DNA of 64,000 nucleotides, taken from Absidia repens (taxonomy: Eukaryota; Mucoromycota; Mucoromycetes; Mucorales; Cunninghamellaceae). Location: the NCBI GenBank assembly GCA_002105175.1, contig MCGE01000012.1, positions 992,001 through 1,056,000 of the forward strand. The letters run 5' to 3'. The notes under the pieces are model-generated. The model did no database searches and was not told the DNA's origin. It saw nothing but the letters and a program-made list of their open reading frames with translations. Made by a program: the position numbers and the translations under genes. Shown here piece after piece: positions 57,790-64,000 of this stretch; the stretch's first letter is position 1; each line of letters starts with the position of its first letter.

Positions 57790-59559
57790 ATGGCAAATCA
57801 AACTAAATCCCAAGATATGGGATTTCCCCTGTACATGACATTATGTGCTACTATTGCCGCTTTCTCTGGATTCCAAGTCGGTTGGGCTATTGGTAAGACC
57901 ATATTCCTTTATCATTCCTTTGCCTTGGAAACAACGATTACTTAACACATGAAGCACAAAATATTCATATGACTCCCAACTTTTTTTTTTCTGTAAAAAC
58001 AAACTAGGTGTACCAAATATGCCCTTTAGTGCTATCTCCCAATGTACTGGTGGTGATTCTGGTTCTTCCTTACCTGCTTGTTTACCCATGAGTGAATTCT
58101 CTTGGTAAGCATATCTGACATACAAATGATTGCCGTAGGATTTTTTTTAACCCGTCACCTACCTTTTTTTTTAAAATGAATAGGGGTTATACCATTGCTG
58201 CCTATCCTATTGGTGGTGTGGTCGGTTCTTTCGTATCAATGTATAGTAATGTTTGGTTTGGACGTCGTCACAACATCATGATTACTTGTATCCTCTTCAT
58301 TATTGGTAATGTTATCTCCGCTGTCTCTATTAATGTCCCTATGGTAAGAAATTTTTGAGTTGATAACGGGCGGAGGAGAACTATGAAGTGAATCAATGAA
58401 TAACATTTTGTCATCATTATTATAGTATTCCATCGGTCGTGCCATTGTTGGTATTGCTGCTGGTATGTGTGGTTCGTCTGTCTCCATTTATGTCTCTGAA
58501 ATCTCTACCAACAAAGCTCGTGGTGCCTTGGGCAGTCTGTTTGAATTGTTCTTGAATGCTGGTGTGCTCTTTACTCAAGTGTGTGGCTTGTATATGAGTT
58601 ACGATCCTTTGTGGCGATTCTTATGGGGTATCTCTGCTATCCTCGCTTTCCTCCAAATGCTCTGTTTGTTCTTCTTCACTGTCGAATGTCCTCGTCGTCT
58701 CTGTGCCAACAAGGAATACGACCGTGCTGCTGCTGCTCTCCAAAAGTTACGTTCTGGTGCCGATGTCGAAGAAGAATTCGCTGCTCTCCTTGCTGCTCGT
58801 CAACGTGAAGTTGAAAGTGCCATTCCTACCATGACTATCTGGGATATTTTGACCGTCAAGAACAAGCACATTACCTGGCATACAATTATCATCATGGTCA
58901 TCCAAGCCTACAACCAAGCTGGTGGTATTGGTCCCATGTCTGTTTACTCTGTTGGCTTCTTCACTCAAATTTTCGATGGTAATCACAAAATGGCTACCTC
59001 TCTCTCATTGGCGGATGGTGCTGTCAACACTGCTGCTACCTTGGTGTCTGTTATGTTTGTCCACAAATTGGGTCGTAAGAATTTGATGATGGCCTCCTTG
59101 TTGGGTTGTACTCTCGGCTGTATTCTCATGGTCGTCGGTGCTCACGATACTAGCAAGGGTGGTGTGATTATTGCTGCTGCTATTATCTACATTGGTTTCT
59201 ACTCCCTTGGTTGTGGTGTGATTCCCTGGTTCATTGCTCCCGAATTGGTACCTATGCATGCTTTGGCTTCTGCCTCTGCTCTTGGTAGCTCTGCTAACTG
59301 GCTCTTCAATTTCTTGATCAACATTCTCTGGCCTTACATTTCAGCAAACTTGGGTACCAACGCTTTCTGTGTGTTTATCGCTATCAATTTTGTTGGTTTC
59401 CTCTTTGTTCTCTTCTTCATGCCTGAAACTACTGGCAAAGATTTGGATGAAAGCGATGAAAAGTCCTCTGGTGAAGATAATATTGCCGAATCTGGAGCTG
59501 GATCAAGCCATGGTGATGAAAAGCATGAAAAGAAGGAAGTCGAATACTTGGAAAACTAA
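57790..59559 (+). CDS. MFS sugar transporter (hexose transporter-like)
   Basis: Four exons, about 57790-57892, 58008-58104, 58184-58343 and 58426-59559, join in frame to 497 residues with about 12 predicted membrane spans. Sugar-porter features include the FSGFQVGWAIG first-helix pattern, WFGRRHNI (GRR loop), GRAIVGIAAGMCGSSVSIYVSEIS with RGALGSLFELFLNAGVL, HKLGRKNLMM and the end signature PETTGKDLDE. In helix 7, where most family members have QQLTGIN, it reads QAYNQAGGIGPMSVYS, a departure that may alter the sugar-binding site. The long hydrophilic C-terminus is Glu/Ser/Lys-rich. The coding region is enriched in GCT/GTC/TTG codons, as in the glutamate dehydrogenase gene, suggesting strong expression. 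A plasma-membrane hexose transporter is likely but substrate is inferred. Confidence 0.9.
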
Positions 59560-61485
59560 GTCCTCTCCCTCCTCTTTGTATTTTACTATTGATATTCTCC
59601 CTTACTCTTTATCCTCTCCTTCTCCTCTCTCCATCCTCTACTCTATTTTACTTTTATTCCCACCCTCTCAATCTCTCTTTTTTATTCTGGTGTTTACAAT
59701 AATCGTTTTTATCTCCTTATTACTGATTGATTGATTGATTGATATTATGTATTTTTATTTTTTATCTCTACTGTGTTATATTTTTTTTACTCCCACTTCA
59801 TTTGACATGATGAATTCCCCCTCCCCTCCACCCTTAGTTATATTTTACCTTATTTCCGTTTTACCTTCTCTCTTTTTTTTTTTTACCTTCTCTGATCTTT
59901 ACCTTTTTATTATTTTATTGGGCTTATATGGCTATGGTTATCATCATTCAATAATAAAATTAAACTTTATCAATGTATTCCTTCCTATTCTTGACGTTTT
60001 TTGACATCTGTATATTGAAATAAACTTGATTGAATGTATACGGTATTCTCAGCCTGTTTTGCCACAATGTACCTGCATTGAACATCAATATACTGGGTAT
60101 ACTGTAATTCCGCACTTCCAAATATAGTGTGTTTTCTTTTTCTTCTTTTTTTATATTTTAGACTCGTTTGAGAGTGATTCGGCATCCGAAAAAAAAAACT
60201 TTGTTCCACTATTATGATCCGCCCTACTTATGATTTATGCGTGGGACTCGATCTCAGATAGTATCGTCATAGATACCTGCATTGAATTTATATTATATAT
60301 GTATTATTGTTTTTTTTTTCCATCATACTTGTAATTTATAGTTTATGAAATATCATCATCAGTACGACACTGTAATATTAGCAAAACGTTAAATATATTA
60401 TTTTAGTGTCATCACGTTTCCTTGATGCATAAAGGTCTATAAAAGGAGCGGAAATGCTAGTCACTCCAATAATCTTATCGCTCGGTGACGATGATCCAGA
60501 TGGGTATAATTTTTTTTTTTTTTTGTATGCCAATCTTCTGATCCATAAAATGCTACATAGAGGAATCCAAAAATGAGGCGCGGCCCCCCTCCTTTAGTGT
60601 GTTTAATTAATTCATGCTTTGTCATGACCCCCGAGCAAAAAAAAAAAAAAAAAAAAACTATCTTCGGGGATGGGATTTTTTTTTCTGTTGGTAGAAAAAA
60701 AAATTGTACTATTAATGTCTCACATCAATATCAAACGAATATGCGAAATCCCGTTCATATATATATAGCACAGTAGAAATGAGGAGAATCTCTCAAAATA
60801 GCCTAGGCTGAGAAAAATTTTCATTGTTCTTTGCTGGTTTTCTACCTTTTCTACATCCCGCGACTTGGAGCTGCTCCTCATTGGGTCATACATTTGTCTC
60901 GCCAAAAAGAAAAAAAAAAAAACGTGTTCTTTTCCATCGAAATGCCTGTTTAGTTTGACTTCGCTTCTTACTCCCCCAAAAAAGAGTTGTTTTTGCTAGG
61001 CACATTGTGATTTTTCTCCTCTTCCCCCCCCTTCCCTTTACCCTCTCTAAGCCAAGTAAATGGTTTTTGCGAAGTGTGTTTTACTACTTGGTTTCAAAAA
61101 AAAAGGATTCATTTCCATGTTTTCTGTTACTCGCGCATCCGTCGTCTAAAGATGGCATAGTATATACTGATATTCAGCTATAATAAGTACAACCTTCTCT
61201 ACTAATTGGATGAAGAGAAACCGGAACGTTAATACAGGCAATGTGGGCAGATCGCGGTGCTCGCGTGATATCATGTTTAAACCTCCGGAGAGCGAGCAAG
61301 GATTCAATTTTTCTGCCTTTCTTTTTTTTTTTTTTTTTTTTTTTATCAGCGCTTAGAATTCTCGTTGTTTTTAGTCAACACTTTGGATTTGTTCATTTTC
61401 TATTTACATGAGTGTTCCAACAAAGTGACTGGATTATTCACACTCCGCGTCGCATGATTATTATTTATTTTTAATTTTCTGTCCT
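59560..61485. other. Gene-poor intergenic DNA
   Basis: Transporter 3' UTR (CT-rich to about 59880; AATAAAATT near 59952 may be the signal), then AT-rich DNA with many A and T runs (for example T at about 61320-61344). GATTGATTGATTGATTGATA near 59725 is a short tandem. I see no gene. Confidence 0.5.
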
Positions 61486-61489
61486 GCCC

Positions 61490-61800
61490 CATTTTCTTCT
61501 TCTTTCTTCCCTCTTTATTTTTTCAGGACATCATCTTCATTGATGACTTGATTGGACTACCGGTGATCTTGGATTAGCATTAGAACTTGAATCAGGGGCA
61601 TTTTCAAATTGCAGTACAAACATGCATGGAGAAACCCTTTCATTTTGAAATCGCGATTTGGGACCCTCATTAGATTAGTCTTCATCTCAGTGTAGTGCTT
61701 TAGAACACTTGTTAGCTTAGCTTAGCTTAGCTTTAGTTGTCATAGTATATACTTACATCTGAATAAAATACGCTTTGCACTTTTACCATTAATTACCCAT
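61490..61800 (+). repeat. Dispersed repeat copy B2
   Basis: It shares with B1 the pre-core sequence (GAATCAGGGGCATTTTC, TACAAACATGCATGG) and with all copies the core (GAAACCC, TTTCATTTTG at about 61628-61650). A GAATAAAATACG is at about 61762. A short TTAGC direct repeat (TTAGCTTAGCTTAGCTTAGC) lies near 61714-61733. No E-box and no tandem tail. Confidence 0.65.
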
Positions 61801-61958
61801 GCGTTTAATTTGTCATATCGAATTAAGTATATAGAAAGAAAAATAGGGTGTGTGTGTGTCCAACCGCTGTATCAGGAAATTCCCACAAGAACAACATTAA
61901 ACAACATTGAAAATACCGTTGGAAACATTATCACAACATTGATCCTAACCATCAGGGT

Positions 61959-62126
61959 TCAAAGTATTACAATGATAACCTGAACCAATGCAGCAGTTAC
62001 CGAAAAAGCAACAACCCAGGAAATGAAAGAAACAATAAAAGCCGTTCCAGACAACCAGGTGCACTGCAAAGATGATGATGTTGGCTGCCGATCTTGAATC
62101 TTCTCTGTCGCGTATAATACATCCAT
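61959..62126 (-). CDS. Possible 55-residue membrane microprotein
   Basis: A short frame on the minus strand starts ATGGATGTATTATACGC after a TG/TA microsatellite and ends at 61959. The product has a hydrophilic first third (EKIQDRQPTSSS) and a strongly hydrophobic remainder (TAFIVSFISWVVAFSVTAAL, then VQVIIVIL), a good single membrane span. No intron and no homologue are known to me. The coding-like composition is suggestive, but length alone makes chance possible. Confidence 0.25.
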   Translation of the reverse strand: MDVLYATEKIQDRQPTSSSLQCTWLSGTAFIVSFISWVVAFSVTAALVQVIIVIL

Positions 62127-62129
62127 ACA

Positions 62130-62984
62130 CACACACACACATATATATATATATATCCCATTCATTAGTATAGCTAGTTATCGATCATATCATTACTCAC
62201 ATCCCGCTTAGTTTAGTTTATACTTCTTCCGGTTTGGCATCATTTATGTTTTGTCAAAAATAAAAAATCATAATTAGTATTATCCCCATATAAATGACCA
62301 GGTCTGTAGAATATCTATTTTAAAGGAGAATGGTAAATAACATGGATGAGGCAAATATTTGGGATCTTCAATAGTGTACATGCTTTATTTTGTGGAGGGA
62401 GAAATTTATTCGTATAATACAAATTAATATATCAGACACTGGCACACACATACACATATATATAATAAAGTCAAGAACGACGACCCCCGTGTTCCTTCAT
62501 AAAATAATCACGGCGAATAAAGGATACATAAAAAATTGGGTTTTTATTGTTGAATAAGGTAGCAGGGTAAGAAAAGAAAAGCATGGGTCTTAAAATGTTA
62601 AGCTTATTGAAGTTCTCGTTAAGGCGAGGTGTTGCGAGTGGGGTGAATGCTACGGGAATATCTTGATGTGGTGTGTTGGGTGGGGCAGAAGGGATTAATA
62701 ATTAATGAATGGAGTAAATCTTGTTGTCGAATATACATAACATAAGGTAGACTAGTCCAAGTAAACAAGGGGAGGCTATTCTACGGTGAGCGTCAAACCA
62801 TCTTACAGTGAAGGAATAGACGAAGCGGGTGGTGAGGAGCATACACTAAACGCAGGGGAAATGGCTCCATGATGAGTGTATCATAAAGACCCAACATGCG
62901 AGGAGAAGCACCATGCTACCAACGTTGAAATGATGGTGGTTACTATCCTGAGACGAGGAACACAATATTGATCATATTGCAAAC
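62130..62984. other. Intergenic DNA
   Basis: AT-rich, with short TA and CA repeats near 62440-62465. No gene and no repeat copy is recognised before copy A8. Confidence 0.45.
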
Positions 62985-64000
62985 AAAGAAAAAAAACATT
63001 TCACACCCCGCCCACGTGAATATCTATTGACTTCCATTTTAATTTTTTCCCACACATCTCTTCCTTTTCCTTTTTTTTTTTTTTTTCTTTAATACTTCAC
63101 AATTGTGGCTCCTATGGGGTTGCGGTGGTCTTAGATTAGTAACAGGACTAGTTTAGAAGTGATTTCAGATCAGGGATTACAAGATGCATGGGGAAACCCT
63201 TTCATTTTGGATCCAGTATTCAAGACCACCGTTAGTGGCTGTTTGGAGTCTCCATTAGCTTAGTTTAGTATTAGTTTCACCATAGTTTGCATATGCATAT
63301 GAATAAAATATGTCTCTTTTTACTTGCTTCAATGGAAAATGTCCCATTCATCTTTCCCATATTTTTGTACATGAGATCTCGTTTTTAACATCGCGAGTTC
63401 AGATTTGTGTTGGCCATTGTTAGACTTCAATAAAAGATATCCTTTAATAGTCTTTCTTATGTATCGTCTGCCTTGTACTATACAATACAATAGATCCCTT
63501 TTTATCATTGCCCTTTTTAATTAGTGTTGGTCACTGTTATGCTTCGATAAAAGATATTCACTGATAATCTTCCTCAGGTCTTGTCTGCGTTGTACAGTAT
63601 GCCAGATCCACTTGTTACAATCGTCCTTTTAGATTAGTGTGACCATTCTTCAGATCCCGTCTCCAATAGAACCCTTCATGCTATCTCCAATATATATCCC
63701 TTGTAATATATTTTTGACGTGCGTTGTTGCCGTGGGTTAATGTCAGGTTGGGAGTGATATTTCACAAGTTGCTTTATTGTTTTTTGTTTTTTTTGTGCAT
63801 TGCTAGTATTGAGGGTTCCTCACGATGGCGGTATAGAACACAATGGGGAGGGACGAGCGATGGTTCGCCTATATTTTTTTTTGTGGGGAAGTATTTGACT
63901 TGCTCAGCATTATACTAAAAACGGTTATCTTTGTGAGGATGAGCTGTCTAAAACATCTCCTAGACTATATTGAATCCCAGTTCACTACTTTAAAAAGGTC
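62985..64000 (+). repeat. Dispersed repeat copy A8 (runs to window edge)
   Basis: The best-preserved plus-strand copy. CACGTG is at 63013-63018 after CACCCCGCC; a T/C tract ends near 63100; then TTAGATTAGTAACAGG and GACTAGTTTAGAAG. The core is at 63182-63212 (ATGCATGGGGAAACCC, TTTCATTTTGGATCC), and GAATAAAATATG at about 63300. Tandem tail units start near 63300, 63428 and 63541, opening with AATAAAA-like motifs. From about 63720 it matches the far end of copy A1 (TTATTGTTTTTTG, ATACTAAAAACGG). It probably continues past 64000. Confidence 0.78.

Overview
The window is nuclear DNA of a filamentous fungus, most likely an early-diverging one (Mucoromycota, probably Mucorales-like). All clear genes are eukaryotic, cut by short GT-AG introns (mostly 50-110 nt, strong GTAAGT donors, pyrimidine-rich tracts before TAG/CAG), in AT-rich intergenic DNA full of homopolymers. 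Gene content agrees: a beta-1,3-glucan-modifying GH17 enzyme, V-ATPase, AMPK and CK2 regulatory subunits, plus two genes that look more animal-like than Dikarya-like (a CHD6-9-type remodeler and a GLUD1-type glutamate dehydrogenase). The lineage is inferred, not read from a marker gene.

Layout. 1-3.7 kb: CK2 beta then AMPK beta, tandem, 248 bp apart. 3.8-8.1 kb: two copies of a dispersed repeat and an unexplained exon-like stretch. 8.1-9.3 kb: an orphan low-complexity protein. 10.2-16.7 kb: a 1967-residue kinesin-4-like motor. 18.3-20.1 kb: a small secreted/anchored protein and a GH17 glucanase (one apparent frameshift), both minus. 20-24.5 kb: repeat-rich gap. 24.6-31.7 kb: a 23-exon CHD subfamily III remodeler, minus. 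32.9-35.8 kb: V-ATPase subunit A, minus (one apparent frameshift, one GC-AG intron, start codon alone in its exon). 39.1-40.2 kb: mitochondrial dicarboxylate carrier. 42.3-44.7 kb: mitochondrial glutamate dehydrogenase. 48-51.1 kb: RGP1-like subunit of the Ypt6/Rab6 exchange factor, minus. 54.3-56 kb: tail-anchored endonuclease/exonuclease/phosphatase-fold protein. 57.8-59.6 kb: MFS sugar transporter. 59.6-64 kb: gene-poor, with two more repeat copies.

The least expected structure is a dispersed non-coding repeat family: eight long copies (A1-A8), two short divergent copies (B1, B2) and one fragment, on both strands and only between genes. Long copies share one architecture: a CCCGCCCACGTGAA motif (E-box), a pyrimidine tract, a strongly conserved core about 160 nt later (TGCATGGGGAAACCC next to TTTCATTTTGGAT), an AATAAA about 115 nt further, then a degenerate tandem array of about 115-nt units that each start with an AATAAA-like motif. 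No protein is encoded. It could be a solo LTR/TRIM-type or other non-autonomous element, or a dispersed family of short non-coding transcription units.

The genes do not form an operon or obvious cluster; they are mostly housekeeping signalling, chromatin, vacuolar, mitochondrial and trafficking functions. Exon models were spliced by hand and checked for reading frame; edges may be off by a base or two, and repeat borders are approximate.
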